55,834 nucleotides of DNA from Bacteroidia bacterium (lineage in GTDB: Bacteria > Bacteroidota > Bacteroidia > JAIBAJ01): contig JAIBAJ010000011.1 of the NCBI GenBank assembly GCA_019695265.1, forward strand, positions 1-55,834, in the 5' to 3' direction. Shown one piece after another: positions 1 to 9,075 of this stretch (position 1 is its first letter; the number at the start of each line of letters is the position of its first letter). The notes beneath the pieces were generated by a model. The model saw nothing but the letters and a program-made list of their open reading frames with translations. It was not told where the DNA came from and did no database searches. Position numbers and translations under genes: made by a program.

Positions 1-104
1 TTAATGCAATAAGAAACAAAATTGTCCTTAGGATATTTGCATGTGTAAGAAATGAAAAAAAGTACGAAAAAAATTTTCAGTACAATGTAAATTGAACATA
101 GAAA

Positions 105-179
105 TCCGAAAGCGTGACCCGAACGCCTTAGCAGGTTTTTGGGTTTTGCAAATAGTAGGGTAGGCGGAGGGGGCCCGCA
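105..179 (-). repeat. Truncated copy (A) of the dispersed structured repeat
   Basis: Read on the minus strand this carries the left module of the repeat family: a GCGGGCCC end, a short spacer, then TTCGGGTCACGCTTTCGG. The sequence then stops matching, so the variable hairpin and the CTACTTGCCTCTATCG half are missing. The left stem still pairs (CGCCT with AGGCG, CCC with GGG, short internal loop). It lies about 105 bp beyond the stop of the minus-strand glycosyltransferase gene, in the same orientation. Confidence 0.75.
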
Positions 180-284
180 TACAAGGTATTTAAATCAATA
201 ATAATTTAGTAAGGATGACCTTTTTAGCAGTCTCTGGTTAATGGTATCTAAACACGATTCTCCTGGCCGAATCAACCCTTCTTT

Positions 285-1838
285 TTAAGGAAATTGAATT
301 TTCTTTATTTCCGGGTCCTGCAAGATAAATTCCGGTAAATTTCCATCATCCCGAATGGCCAATGGAAACTGGAGCCGCTTGGCCTTAATAACCTGCATGG
401 AATCGGGAATGAAGTCGTATCCAATGTGTTGGGTGTAAAACATCAGCGGAATTTGTCCAAAAATGGTTACATCGGCATTAAATACCACATGGGTTTGTTT
501 GGGTAATTGGGTTTCAACCAGGTTAATGAATTGTCGCTGAGCTAATTTCGGAAAGCGTTCGTCCTTTAAATCTGCCCAAACCATGCTGTGGTTGCTTTTT
601 ATTTTATGAAAGTCTAACAGTCCATAACTACCCGCCAGCAGCACTATTCCGACAAAAAGCTTTACCATCCAACCCGTCTTTACTAAACCAGTTAGCCAAC
701 TCTCTATGCCTTCAATCAATGTTCCTAATGACAAAAAAACAAAGGGTGAAACAATTAAACAAAAGGATACCATTTTGGTGGTGGCCAGGGTGTAAAAACC
801 GTAAACAAGGAAGATGGAACCTGCTACCATAAGGCGGTAATTGAGCCCTATCCGCTTCAATAAATAAACCAAAGAAAAGAGTAGGAGGTAGGGAACTAAA
901 TCTCCAGCTGCATACAGGTATTTTAAGGCTTTCCAATGAAACCAAACATCGCCACCGTGGTTTTCTACAGCTTCAAAAAAGTGTCGGGTGTTTAAACCAT
1001 ATTCATACCAGGCTTCTGTGGTATAATTCTGAATAATATACCATTGCCAGGGAAGGAAAATGCAGCAACAGATTAGAAAGGAAAGAAGGAGAGGGGAGTA
1101 AGGTCTAAGTTGAAATGGATGCTCCCTGTTTTTCCAAACTAAAACCATGAACCACATTGGAAAAACCAACCAGCCCACCAGCCACTTCACTAAAACAGCC
1201 ATGCCTGAAAATACTCCTATCGCAACTATCCAACGTCGATGGCAAAAATCCATGTATTCAAACCAGGACCAAAAACTGGCACCTACATAAAATAGAAAGC
1301 AGCTGTCATTGTGGTCGGTTGCAAATTTTCCAACCACTAGTTCCAACGGAAAATAGGCAAAGGTGAAAAGGATGGCTGCGTAAAATCCCGCCCGACTATT
1401 CACTGCAATTTTTCCTATTCGAAAAACCATTAAAGTCAGCAAACCATGCATAATAATGTCGGGTAATCTTACCGACCATTCGTTTGCCCCAAACCAATAA
1501 ATACTTAAGGCTATTTGCCACAAAAACATGGGCTGTTTATGTAACCAAACATGGTTTCCCGACCAAATTCGGTAATCATAACCTAAAACAGGATGCTCAT
1601 ACAAGGTTGGTTTTAATGGATGTTTAATTAAGTTCTTGGCAACCAAGGCATGAAATTGCTCATCCCATAAGTTTAAAAATGGATCTAATCCGGCCATAAA
1701 AGAAGCAATTGCGATGGAGGCTAGAAATAAAATGGCAATTCCTCCCAATTCCTTGCCTCGTTGAAATTGAACCATGGAGAGCACTAGCAATAACCCGGAT
1801 AAAAGAAGCAGAAAATCATTGGTTAATCCGGTAAACAT
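285..1838 (-). CDS. GT39-family membrane glycosyltransferase (ArnT/PMT-like)
   Basis: A 517-residue polytopic membrane protein. After a first membrane segment (about residues 8-22) and a second (about 33-50) comes LWDEQFHALVAKNL with adjacent Asp59-Glu60, the acidic pair typical of the first extracytoplasmic loop of GT39/GT-C enzymes. Around ten hydrophobic segments follow and a short hydrophilic C-terminal domain (about residues 400-517). Family members move a sugar from a polyprenyl-phosphate donor to a lipid or protein on the outer face of the inner membrane. The acceptor cannot be told from the sequence. It stands alone: the next gene (plus strand) is divergent and nothing related is adjacent. 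Family call is firm, substrate unknown. Confidence 0.85.
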   Translation of the reverse strand: MFTGLTNDFLLLLSGLLLVLSMVQFQRGKELGGIAILFLASIAIASFMAGLDPFLNLWDEQFHALVAKNLIKHPLKPTLYEHPVLGYDYRIWSGNHVWLHKQPMFLWQIALSIYWFGANEWSVRLPDIIMHGLLTLMVFRIGKIAVNSRAGFYAAILFTFAYFPLELVVGKFATDHNDSCFLFYVGASFWSWFEYMDFCHRRWIVAIGVFSGMAVLVKWLVGWLVFPMWFMVLVWKNREHPFQLRPYSPLLLSFLICCCIFLPWQWYIIQNYTTEAWYEYGLNTRHFFEAVENHGGDVWFHWKALKYLYAAGDLVPYLLLFSLVYLLKRIGLNYRLMVAGSIFLVYGFYTLATTKMVSFCLIVSPFVFLSLGTLIEGIESWLTGLVKTGWMVKLFVGIVLLAGSYGLLDFHKIKSNHSMVWADLKDERFPKLAQRQFINLVETQLPKQTHVVFNADVTIFGQIPLMFYTQHIGYDFIPDSMQVIKAKRLQFPLAIRDDGNLPEFILQDPEIKKIQFP

Positions 1839-2200
1839 GGTTTGGTACTTATCACAAAGAAAGGCAATTCAGGTTTACAGCCCTTTATTTAGTTCGTTCT
1901 GAGCTGTTTTTATTTAAAGCCTGGCCCGGATTCATTTGTTTTTTCAACCAAATTTTGATTATCCTATCCTTATCTGAAATGGTTGGTATTTATACTAATC
2001 GCCTCAGAAATAAACAACTAAGCCGGATATTTCCATATTCGAATTGATATTAGTCAGCATGAAACTGAACCTTCCTTTATTTTCTCTGCTTGTTCCGTAA
2101 TCCCTTCTTAACTATGGAAAATGACTCTATTAACATTCCTGTTTAAAACTCCCGGTTTGCCCTTGTCTTTGCACCATGTTCGTCTGCTATTTTTGCCGAA
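1839..2200. other. Divergent intergenic region, promoters only
   Basis: A 362-bp AT-rich gap between the divergent glycosyltransferase and ABC permease genes. It must hold both promoters; only the -7 box next to the permease start is clear. No copy of the dispersed repeat, no RNA gene and no credible small ORF was seen. Confidence 0.5.
2188..2195 (+). promoter_or_regulatory. -7 box TATTTTTG of the ABC permease gene
   Basis: Exact match to the Bacteroidota -7 consensus TAnnTTTG. It ends 5 nt before the ATG at 2201, so transcription would begin at or within a few bases of the start codon. No Shine-Dalgarno-like sequence fits between. Confidence 0.6.
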
Positions 2201-3277
2201 ATGACCAAGTATATCCTCCGACAAATCTTGTATTCCCTCTCCATACTTTGGGGGATTGCTACCTTGGTTTTTGTTTTATTCAACTTGCTTCCGGGTGATC
2301 CTTCCCGACTGATGTTAGGTCAACGAAGCGATGTTGAAACTGCCAATAATATTCGAAAAGAACTGGGATTCGATCTTCCATTATCCCGCCAATACCTGCT
2401 GTTTTTGAACGATCTTTCCCCAATTGCGGCCTTATCGACTAACCCTGAATCCCATGCTTTTTCCGATACTTCCAAATATGGACGACCTATAAGATTACTT
2501 GGAATAGGGTCCGATAAGTTTCTGTGCATCAAGAAGATATACCTCCGTCGTTCTTACCAGTCCAAAAAGGATGTTTCCGATATATTGCTCGAAACCTTTC
2601 CCGGGACTGCCGTACTTGCCATTTCCGCCACCCTCTTGGCTATTTTTATAGGGATTATCTTGGGAGTGGTTTGTGCCCTCAAGCAGGATTCCCTTCTCGA
2701 TCGATCACTTCTCATGCTTAGCGTAACCGGTATTTCCATGCCTTCGTTCGTTGCTGCCTTGCTCATTCTTTGGGTTTTTGCCTTTCTATTGGGCGATTTT
2801 ACCGGACTTCCCATTAGCGGTAGCTTGTACGAAATCGATGAGTTTACCGGAGAGCATCTGGTTTTGAAAAATTTAATTCTGCCATCTATAACGCTAGGTA
2901 TCAGGCCTTTAGCTATTGTGGTTCAACTTACCCGAAATGCTATGCTCGACGTCCTCGGAATGGATTATGTTAGAACTGCTCGAGCCAAAGGACTTTCACC
3001 AGCCATAGTTTTGTTTAAGCATGTGATTACCAACTCGTTAAATCCGGTTATTACTGCCATTTCAGGATGGTTGGCATCGCTCATGGCCGGAGCTGTTTTT
3101 GTTGAAATGGTTTTTGGTTGGAAAGGATTGGGATTCACCATGTTACAAGCCTTAAATAATTATGATTTACCGGTTGTTATTGGTGCTGTTTTATTGGTAT
3201 CGGTGGTTTTCGTTTTTATCAACATCCTGGTCGATATTTCTTATGCCATCCTGGATCCCCGCATCAGACTAGGGTAG
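2201..3277 (+). CDS. ABC transporter permease, DppB/OppB type
   Basis: A 358-residue inner-membrane permease of the binding-protein-dependent (BPD_transp_1) family. The N-terminal membrane segment (about 9-30) is followed by LLPGDPSRLMLG, typical of DppB/OppB. The transmembrane core runs from about residue 133. The EAA loop that contacts the ATPase is at about 255-283 (DYVRTARAKGLSPAIVLFKH, then NSLNP). The C-terminus ILDPRIRLG is typical. The family imports peptides, nickel or other small solutes. The DppC partner, ATPases and binding protein are not adjacent, so it is an orphan here. Residues about 80-130, between the first segment and the core, form a hydrophilic insert that I do not recognise. 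Confidence 0.88.
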   Translation: MTKYILRQILYSLSILWGIATLVFVLFNLLPGDPSRLMLGQRSDVETANNIRKELGFDLPLSRQYLLFLNDLSPIAALSTNPESHAFSDTSKYGRPIRLLGIGSDKFLCIKKIYLRRSYQSKKDVSDILLETFPGTAVLAISATLLAIFIGIILGVVCALKQDSLLDRSLLMLSVTGISMPSFVAALLILWVFAFLLGDFTGLPISGSLYEIDEFTGEHLVLKNLILPSITLGIRPLAIVVQLTRNAMLDVLGMDYVRTARAKGLSPAIVLFKHVITNSLNPVITAISGWLASLMAGAVFVEMVFGWKGLGFTMLQALNNYDLPVVIGAVLLVSVVFVFINILVDISYAILDPRIRLG

Positions 3278-3295
3278 GACAGTTTAATTTTTTGT

Positions 3296-3452
3296 AGGCG
3301 GGCCCCTTTTTGCTTCCAACCTGATTCCAATATTCAAAATGACCTGCACGGGCAAAAAGGTCACGCTATCGGCTGTAGTCCTCGTCCACCTAGGCTATCG
3401 CCGTAGGTGTCCTGTGGGCTACTTGCCTCTATCGTTGCCCGAGGGCTTCGAC
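3296..3452 (+). repeat. Dispersed structured repeat, copy B
   Basis: Full-length main-type copy, starting 19 bp after the permease stop codon and on its strand. Modules: GGCGGGCCCC; left stem CCTTTTTGC (3305-3313) pairing perfectly with GCAAAAAGG (3352-3360); GGTCACGCTATCGGCTGTAG; an inner hairpin in which CACCTA pairs with TAGGTG around GGC-TATC-GCC; then GTGGGCTACTTGCCTCTATC and GTTGCCCG. GTAGTCC pairs with GGGCTAC to close the inner hairpin. Clearly more GC-rich than its surroundings. Confidence 0.85.
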
Positions 3453-3913
3453 CTTACCTTTGTGCAATTGGATTAAGTTCCTGGGTTATTCGATAGGTCC
3501 ATTAAACCCAATTTAATCATTAGGAGGATTGAAAATCTGAACTACTTGATTTAATTGAGGTTACACCTCCCGTAGCCTTTCGGGAAGAGTTTGTGCATTT
3601 CTAATGCGCAACCTGGTTTAAATTGTTCTAATACCCGAACGAATGTTCATTACTAAGCTGCAATTGTGTTTTGGGTAATTGGCAACTTCCGAGATATAAA
3701 TGTTTAATCCATACAACTCTAATAACAACAAGTATCCTTGGCTCAAAATTTATTTGTATGGTAAGTTAAGGGTAAGTTGCTATTTAGGATTTTGAGCTGA
3801 TTAGTCTGTTCTCACTTCCAGGTATTTCATCCTTACTTTTCCACCTCCGTTTTGTTTATAAATTCCTGGTCCTTTCTCTTGGTGCAAAAGGATTTTCGGT
3901 ATAATTTTACCCC
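3453..3913. other. Intergenic tail after repeat B
   Basis: About 460 bp without a credible gene. It contains a small hairpin, TCCCG (3568-3572) with CGGGA (3581-3585), and the promoter region of the topoisomerase gene: TAATTTTA (3902-3909), a -7-like box with A for the final G, lies 4 nt before the ATG. Otherwise I see nothing in it. Confidence 0.45.
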
Positions 3914-5764
3914 ATGGCAGAAGAAGAAGTAGTTAAATACGACGAAGACAATATACGAACCCTCGATTGGAAAGAACATATTCGCCTTCGGGCCGGTATG
4001 TACATCGGTAAATTGGGCGATGGCTCCAGCACCGACGATGGTATTTACATTCTCATTAAAGAGGTAATCGATAATGCCATCGATGAATTTGTAATGGGAA
4101 ATGGTCGTACCGTTGAAATTACAGTGAAAGATAAACGGGTTAAGGTAAGAGACTATGGTCGGGGTATACCGCTTGGTAAAGTTATTGATTGTGTTAGCCG
4201 TATCAATACTGGCGGTAAATACGATAGCTTGGCGTTTAAAAAGTCTGTAGGTTTGAATGGGGTAGGTACCAAGGCTGTCAATGCGCTAAGCACCTATTTT
4301 AGGGTTCAAAGTATCCGCGATGAAAAAACCAAAGTAGCTGAATTTAACCAAGGCAATATTGTATTGGATGCACCCATCGAGGATTGCAACTTGCGTAAAG
4401 GAACCATAGTGACCTTCGAACCGGATGATACCATTTTTCATAATTTTCATTTTATTCACCAGTACATTGAAAAAATGTGCTGGAACTATTGCTACCTCAA
4501 CCCAGGCCTAACCATTTACCTAAATGGAGATAAAATTTATTCTGAAAATGGACTGAAGGATCTGCTTCAAAACAATATCAGTGAAGAAATTCTTTATCCT
4601 ATCATTCACTTGCGAGGCAATGATATCGAAGTGGCCCTTACCCATGGTAATAGCTATGGGGAAGAATATTACAGCTTTGTTAATGGTCAATTTACCACTC
4701 AAGGCGGTACCCACCAGTCTGCATTCCGCGAAGAAATAGCCAAAGTGATTCGGAATTTCTATAAAAAGGATTTTGAAACTACCGATATCCGCACCAGTAT
4801 TATCGCTGCTGTAAGCGTGAAGGTAATGGAGCCTGTTTTTGAGAGTCAGACCAAGACTAAATTGGGTTCAGCCGTTATTGCGCCGGATGGTCCTTCCTTG
4901 AAGTCATTTATTGGAGATTTTCTAGCCAAGGAACTTGATAATTACCTGCATAAAAATCCGGAAACTGCCGATGCGTTGCTTCGGAAAATTTTGCAAAGCG
5001 AAAGGGAAAGGAAAGACATGGCAGGTATAAAAAAATTGGCCAAAGAGCGAGCAAGAAAAGCCAGTTTGCACAACCGAAAATTGCGCGATTGCCGATTGCA
5101 TTTTAATTCCACCGACGAACGAAGACTTGAAACTACCTTGTTTATTACCGAGGGAGATAGTGCAAGTGGTTCTATTACCAAAAGCCGGGATGTAAATACA
5201 CAGGCCGTATTTAGCTTAAAGGGTAAACCTTTGAATTGCTATGGAATGACTAAAAAAGTGGTTTATGAAAACGAAGAGTTCAATCTATTGCAAGCCGCTC
5301 TGAACATTGAAGAATCACTCGATGATTTGCGCTACAACAATATTGTAATTGCTACCGATGCTGATAACGATGGTATGCATATTCGTTTGTTGATGATAAC
5401 CTTCTTTTTGCAATTTTTCCCTGACTTGGTAAAAAATGGTCACCTGTATATTCTTCAAACGCCCTTGTTTAGGGTTAGAAACAAGAAAGAGACCCGGTAT
5501 TGCTACTCGGAAGAGGAAAGAATTTCTGCTATTGAAGCCTTGGGTCCTCGTCCGGAAATTACCCGATTTAAAGGACTTGGAGAAATATCCCCGGATGAGT
5601 TCAAACATTTTATTGGAAAGGATATTCGGCTAGATCCGGTTATTATTGGTAAAGACGCCCATATTAGCCAATTGCTTTTATACTATATGGGTGGAAATAC
5701 TCCGGATAGGCAAATGTTCATAATTGACAATTTGAGGGTAGAGGCTGATTTGGTTGAAAATTAG
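3914..5764 (+). CDS. parE: DNA topoisomerase IV subunit B
   Basis: A 616-residue type IIA topoisomerase ATPase subunit; with ParC it decatenates and relaxes DNA. GHKL ATPase: RAGMYIG (27-32), catalytic Glu50 in [21 protein letters not shown] (78-86), [14 protein letters not shown] (113-126), and the QTK loop with Lys314. [15 protein letters not shown] with Glu413, then [14 protein letters not shown] with Asp482/Asp484/Asp486. Near the C-terminus is [13 protein letters not shown] (551-563). The length and lack of the long GyrB insert favour ParE over GyrB. In many Bacteroidota parC follows directly; here a lipoprotein gene with its own promoter follows instead. Start chosen at the ATG, which is preceded by a -7-like box. 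Confidence 0.9.
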   Translation: MAEEEVVKYDEDNIRTLDWKEHIRLRAGMYIGKLGDGSSTDDGIYILIKEVIDNAIDEFVMGNGRTVEITVKDKRVKVRDYGRGIPLGKVIDCVSRINTGGKYDSLAFKKSVGLNGVGTKAVNALSTYFRVQSIRDEKTKVAEFNQGNIVLDAPIEDCNLRKGTIVTFEPDDTIFHNFHFIHQYIEKMCWNYCYLNPGLTIYLNGDKIYSENGLKDLLQNNISEEILYPIIHLRGNDIEVALTHGNSYGEEYYSFVNGQFTTQGGTHQSAFREEIAKVIRNFYKKDFETTDIRTSIIAAVSVKVMEPVFESQTKTKLGSAVIAPDGPSLKSFIGDFLAKELDNYLHKNPETADALLRKILQSERERKDMAGIKKLAKERARKASLHNRKLRDCRLHFNSTDERRLETTLFITEGDSASGSITKSRDVNTQAVFSLKGKPLNCYGMTKKVVYENEEFNLLQAALNIEESLDDLRYNNIVIATDADNDGMHIRLLMITFFLQFFPDLVKNGHLYILQTPLFRVRNKKETRYCYSEEERISAIEALGPRPEITRFKGLGEISPDEFKHFIGKDIRLDPVIIGKDAHISQLLLYYMGGNTPDRQMFIIDNLRVEADLVEN

Positions 5765-5772
5765 TACATTTG
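5765..5772 (+). promoter_or_regulatory. -7 box TACATTTG of the DUF1501 operon
   Basis: Exact TAnnTTTG match that begins at the base after the parE stop codon and ends 7 nt before the ATG at 5780. It suggests that the four-gene operon is transcribed independently of parE with almost no leader. Confidence 0.6.
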
Positions 5773-5779
5773 AAGCCGT

Positions 5780-6271
5780 ATGACCAAACATCTTTGTGTT
5801 TTATTCCTTTTTCTGTTGATTGGCGGAATACTTCATTCCTGCAAAAAAACGGAATACACTTACCAGATAGAGAATGAAAATCTGTATCCTGACAATGCTG
5901 GAAAGGTTAAGTTAAAATCCGATGAACAATATGTTTCCATCCTCTATGCGAATTTGTTTCAGGAGGCATTAGGTGCCAACGAATTGGTTAGGGTGGTTCG
6001 TTGCATAAAAGCCAATGGCGATAAAGATTTGATTCATGAAGTATTGGTTTCCAATTTTATGAATCGTCCGGATGTTCAATTGCCAACTTCGGAAATAATG
6101 CGGGCAAATCCGGATTCGTTTATAGTAGAAACATACAAACGTTTTTTGGTTCGCTTCCCAACAGAGGCTGAAAAAACATGGTTTAGAAATTACATCAATA
6201 CTCACCCAACTGTTACCCCAGAAATCGTTTATTCATCCTTTGCAATTAGTAACGAATATCAATTTTATTAG
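5780..6271 (+). CDS. Lipoprotein, DUF1501-operon partner
   Basis: A 163-residue lipoprotein of unknown function. Signal peptide and lipobox end at Cys21 (LHSCKK). The C-terminal half contains ETYKRFLVRFPTEAEKTWFR and ends in SSFAISNEYQFY. The (Y)xRxLxRxPTxxE-like pattern recalls the C-terminal part of planctomycete DUF1553 proteins and DUF4214-like repeats, but I cannot assign a family by eye. It is the first gene of a tight operon, 3 bp upstream of the DUF1501 gene. Likely anchored to a membrane facing the periplasm or cell surface. Function unknown. Confidence 0.75.
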   Translation: MTKHLCVLFLFLLIGGILHSCKKTEYTYQIENENLYPDNAGKVKLKSDEQYVSILYANLFQEALGANELVRVVRCIKANGDKDLIHEVLVSNFMNRPDVQLPTSEIMRANPDSFIVETYKRFLVRFPTEAEKTWFRNYINTHPTVTPEIVYSSFAISNEYQFY

Positions 6272-6274
6272 GCT

Positions 6275-7612
6275 ATGCAACGTCGATCATTTATAAAAAA
6301 GGCAGCTACTGCAACAGCAGGTGCCTTTGCATTGCCTTATATTTTGCCTAGTGGTAGGTTGTTCGCAGCCTCGGGTGTTCCATTAGCTGAGCATGTTATT
6401 TTGATCATGTTTGCCGGAGGGGTTCGTCAACAAGAAAGTGTTTTACAACGTTATCTGGAAGATAGTCAGGGAATGCCAATTCCCGGTAATATCATGTACA
6501 ATCTGTTTAATGGATCTGCACCTACTGCTAAAATTGTTTATGGTACAGATGGATTGCTTGCAGGTGATACCCCAATACCTTCCATTTTAAACCAAACATT
6601 GCAAAGTCAGGGAACCTTATTTTCTGAACTTCGAACCGGAACTACCGGACATTACAATGGGTTGAATGCCTTGGTTCAAGGAAATACCTTGTATACCCAA
6701 GGATTGAAGCAAAAGCCTATTCATCCAACCATTTTTGAATATGCCCGCCGACACGGTGGTTTTGCAGCTTCCAAAGTTTGGTTCGTTGGAAATGGAATCG
6801 GAAATTCAACCCCTTTATTGAATTATAGTACCCATCCGGATTATGGCCCAGCTTATGGAGCAAATTTTTTGGCACCAACCATAGTTTTTGGAAATGAAGG
6901 AGAAACCTATATGTCTCATAGTAAAGTCTATCATCCGGAGGAAGAGTTAGGTCCCATGTATGAAATGAAGTATTTTTTGGATAATAATTTCAAAAATGCT
7001 GCCGGTACCTTGGAGGGAATTCACAATACAGAGGAAGAAAAGCAAAGTATAAAAGAGTTTTTTAAAGAAATGTACCAAAAGTCATTGGATGGTACCGTAG
7101 CCTTTCCTCCGGTGAATGATAATGGAGATTTAAAAACCATTGGTTATGCCTGTGAATTAGCAAAATGGTTTAAACCCAATTTGTTGGCCGTTAATATGAG
7201 CGCTGTAGATGGTTGCCACAGCGATTTTACCGGGTATCTGAAAGCATTGCACCGCGCCGACCATGCGGTAGCTCATATATGGAATTACATTCAAACACAA
7301 ATTCCTGAAATGGCTGGAAATACCGCAATAATTTTAGCACCTGAATGTGGAAGGAATTTAAATCATAATCCAATTAAAGACGAAAACGACTGGTATGCCT
7401 TTGATCACAGTGATCAAAACTCTTTGCGCGTATTTGGTATGATGGCCGGTCCTTCTATTCCAAGCAATTTGACAGTTGGTTCCAATGTTCAACCGGTGGG
7501 AAATACGGTAGATGTGGTTCCAACCATTGCCGAAATTTTAGGTTTTAAAAATGAAGTTGTTTCTTCCGGTTTATTAGCGTCAGATTCATTAAGCTGGTTT
7601 GAACGAATGTAA
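6275..7612 (+). CDS. DUF1501 family exported protein
   Basis: A 445-residue protein with a twin-arginine-like signal (QRRSFIKK followed by an Ala-rich hydrophobic stretch, residues 2-35). The mature part matches my recollection of DUF1501, a relative of the sulfatase/alkaline phosphatase fold: AEHVILIMFAGGVRQQES near the start, SAVDGCHSDFTGYLKALHRAD in the middle and NTAIILAPECGRN further on. The biochemical activity of DUF1501 is not established. In other phyla it is encoded next to DUF1800 or DUF1549/DUF1553 proteins; here its partners are small lipoproteins, one with a haem-like motif. It is 3 bp from the genes on both sides, so probably co-translated. Confidence 0.85.
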   Translation: MQRRSFIKKAATATAGAFALPYILPSGRLFAASGVPLAEHVILIMFAGGVRQQESVLQRYLEDSQGMPIPGNIMYNLFNGSAPTAKIVYGTDGLLAGDTPIPSILNQTLQSQGTLFSELRTGTTGHYNGLNALVQGNTLYTQGLKQKPIHPTIFEYARRHGGFAASKVWFVGNGIGNSTPLLNYSTHPDYGPAYGANFLAPTIVFGNEGETYMSHSKVYHPEEELGPMYEMKYFLDNNFKNAAGTLEGIHNTEEEKQSIKEFFKEMYQKSLDGTVAFPPVNDNGDLKTIGYACELAKWFKPNLLAVNMSAVDGCHSDFTGYLKALHRADHAVAHIWNYIQTQIPEMAGNTAIILAPECGRNLNHNPIKDENDWYAFDHSDQNSLRVFGMMAGPSIPSNLTVGSNVQPVGNTVDVVPTIAEILGFKNEVVSSGLLASDSLSWFERM

Positions 7613-7614
7613 CC

Positions 7615-8574
7615 ATGATTAAGAAGTTTGGATATCAGTTGGTTTTGGGTGCAGGAATGTTCCTGCTGGGACTTTCTGCATGTAAAAAGGAAAGTCCTCA
7701 ACCTTTTCGAAACGATGATACCAACCAAGGTGGCAACCCGGATTCGGTTGCTCCCCCGGATCCTAAATCCTTTGCCGGGCTACAATACTACATTTTTAAA
7801 CCTACCTGTGCAAACAGCGGCTGCCACGATGGTACCTTTGAACCTGATTTCAGAACCATTCAAAGTAGTTACAATACCTTAGTTTATCGGCCAATAATTA
7901 AAAATAATCCCCAAGGTACTTATACCTTTCGGGTTGTTCCTTTCCAACCGGATGCATCCGTATTGATTAATCGGCTCACTACCGATATTGATGGATTAAG
8001 TGGTATTATGCCCTTAATTACAGATCCGGATGCTGAATGGAATCAAAACAAAGCAACCCATATTCAAAATATTAAGGATTGGATAGCAGATGGTGCCAAG
8101 GATATTTACGGACAAATTCCTCAGCCCGGTAACCGTGAACCGCAATTGTTGGGAATTATGGTTACACCGGTAGGAAGCACAATTCCATATCCCCGACAAG
8201 GTACTTCATCGGTTGAGGTTACTGCAGGTGTAGGAACAGTTGATGTTTGGATTGCCATTGGAGATGATAGCACTGCCGTATCTTTATTAGGTAATCCTTC
8301 CATTAAATTTTCCGGACAACCGTATAATTTTCAAAATTCAACTATTCAAAGTTTGCAAAATGTACCCGGTTCTGTTACCGGACCCGGATTTTCGGGAGAT
8401 GTAGTTCAATTTACTCACAAAGTGAATTTTGCCATGCCTGTTTTTACCGGTGATACCGTTATTTTTTTTAGATCCTATTTTCAAGATCCGGCTCAACCGG
8501 CTCCAACCGAAATTCCTGAAAGCGGAAGTCTAAATCATGTGATTAATTATTGTTCATTTAAACTCTCAAACTAA
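7615..8574 (+). CDS. Cytochrome-c-like lipoprotein with CX4CH motif
   Basis: A 319-residue lipoprotein (lipobox ending at Cys23, LSACKK). Residues about 55-165 look like a cytochrome c domain: YYIFKPTCANSGCHDG gives a CX4CH haem-type motif (Cys65, Cys70, His71) rather than the usual CX2CH. It is followed by SSYNTLVYRPII, then GLSGIMPL (candidate Met ligand) and HIQNIKDWIADGAKD, which are all typical of this class. The second half is beta-rich and unassigned. It probably carries electrons at the cell envelope, together with the DUF1501 neighbour. Whether haem is bound through the longer spacing is inference. Confidence 0.75.
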   Translation: MIKKFGYQLVLGAGMFLLGLSACKKESPQPFRNDDTNQGGNPDSVAPPDPKSFAGLQYYIFKPTCANSGCHDGTFEPDFRTIQSSYNTLVYRPIIKNNPQGTYTFRVVPFQPDASVLINRLTTDIDGLSGIMPLITDPDAEWNQNKATHIQNIKDWIADGAKDIYGQIPQPGNREPQLLGIMVTPVGSTIPYPRQGTSSVEVTAGVGTVDVWIAIGDDSTAVSLLGNPSIKFSGQPYNFQNSTIQSLQNVPGSVTGPGFSGDVVQFTHKVNFAMPVFTGDTVIFFRSYFQDPAQPAPTEIPESGSLNHVINYCSFKLSN

Positions 8575-8583
8575 TTGTTGTAA

Positions 8584-9042
8584 ATGCCTGTAATTAAGAG
8601 TTATAAGTTTTTGTGTTTAGTGTTCATTTTCGGATGGATTTGGTTTTCATCTTGCAAGAAAAAAGCTGAAACCAATACGGCGCCGGAGATTTCGAATTTG
8701 ATAATTACCCCACATTCCATTTTGGAGTGGAAGGATACTGTTGAAATTCGATTTGATTACAAAGATTTGGAAGGAGATCTTGGAGAAACTGACCCCAATA
8801 TTAAAACCTTGGAAATAAAAGATTCAAGGTTAGAGAAGTCTGATTTTTACCACATACCACCAGTTACGCCAAGCGATCAGGTGTATTCGGCACAAGGAAC
8901 CTTAACCGTAAAATTAAATTCGATGTTCAGGTTGGGAAATGCTGCATATGAAAAGTTTACCTTTACTATTTCACTTCGAGATCGTGCCGGAAACGTCAGC
9001 AATGAAATAAGAAGTGATACGTTGCAAGTGACAAAATTTTAA
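8584..9042 (+). CDS. Small lipoprotein with Ig-like fold
   Basis: A 152-residue lipoprotein (lipobox ending at Cys24, FSSCKK). The mature part, APEISNLIITP onwards, followed by alternating beta strands and ending with FTISLRDRAGNVSNEI then TLQV, resembles a single immunoglobulin/cadherin-like domain of the type often found in Bacteroidota surface proteins. It is the last gene of the DUF1501 operon, 9 bp after the cytochrome-like gene. No catalytic residues are evident; a structural or binding role is inferred. Confidence 0.65.
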   Translation: MPVIKSYKFLCLVFIFGWIWFSSCKKKAETNTAPEISNLIITPHSILEWKDTVEIRFDYKDLEGDLGETDPNIKTLEIKDSRLEKSDFYHIPPVTPSDQVYSAQGTLTVKLNSMFRLGNAAYEKFTFTISLRDRAGNVSNEIRSDTLQVTKF

Positions 9043-9075
9043 TTTGAAATTATAACCTTTAACTTTAATCATACC

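Noticed and set aside
3296-3452. The repeats as tRNA, rRNA or known riboswitch fragments
   Set aside because: No cloverleaf, no CCA-type acceptor arm, and no aptamer core that I recognise. Copies lie downstream of genes, not in 5' leaders.
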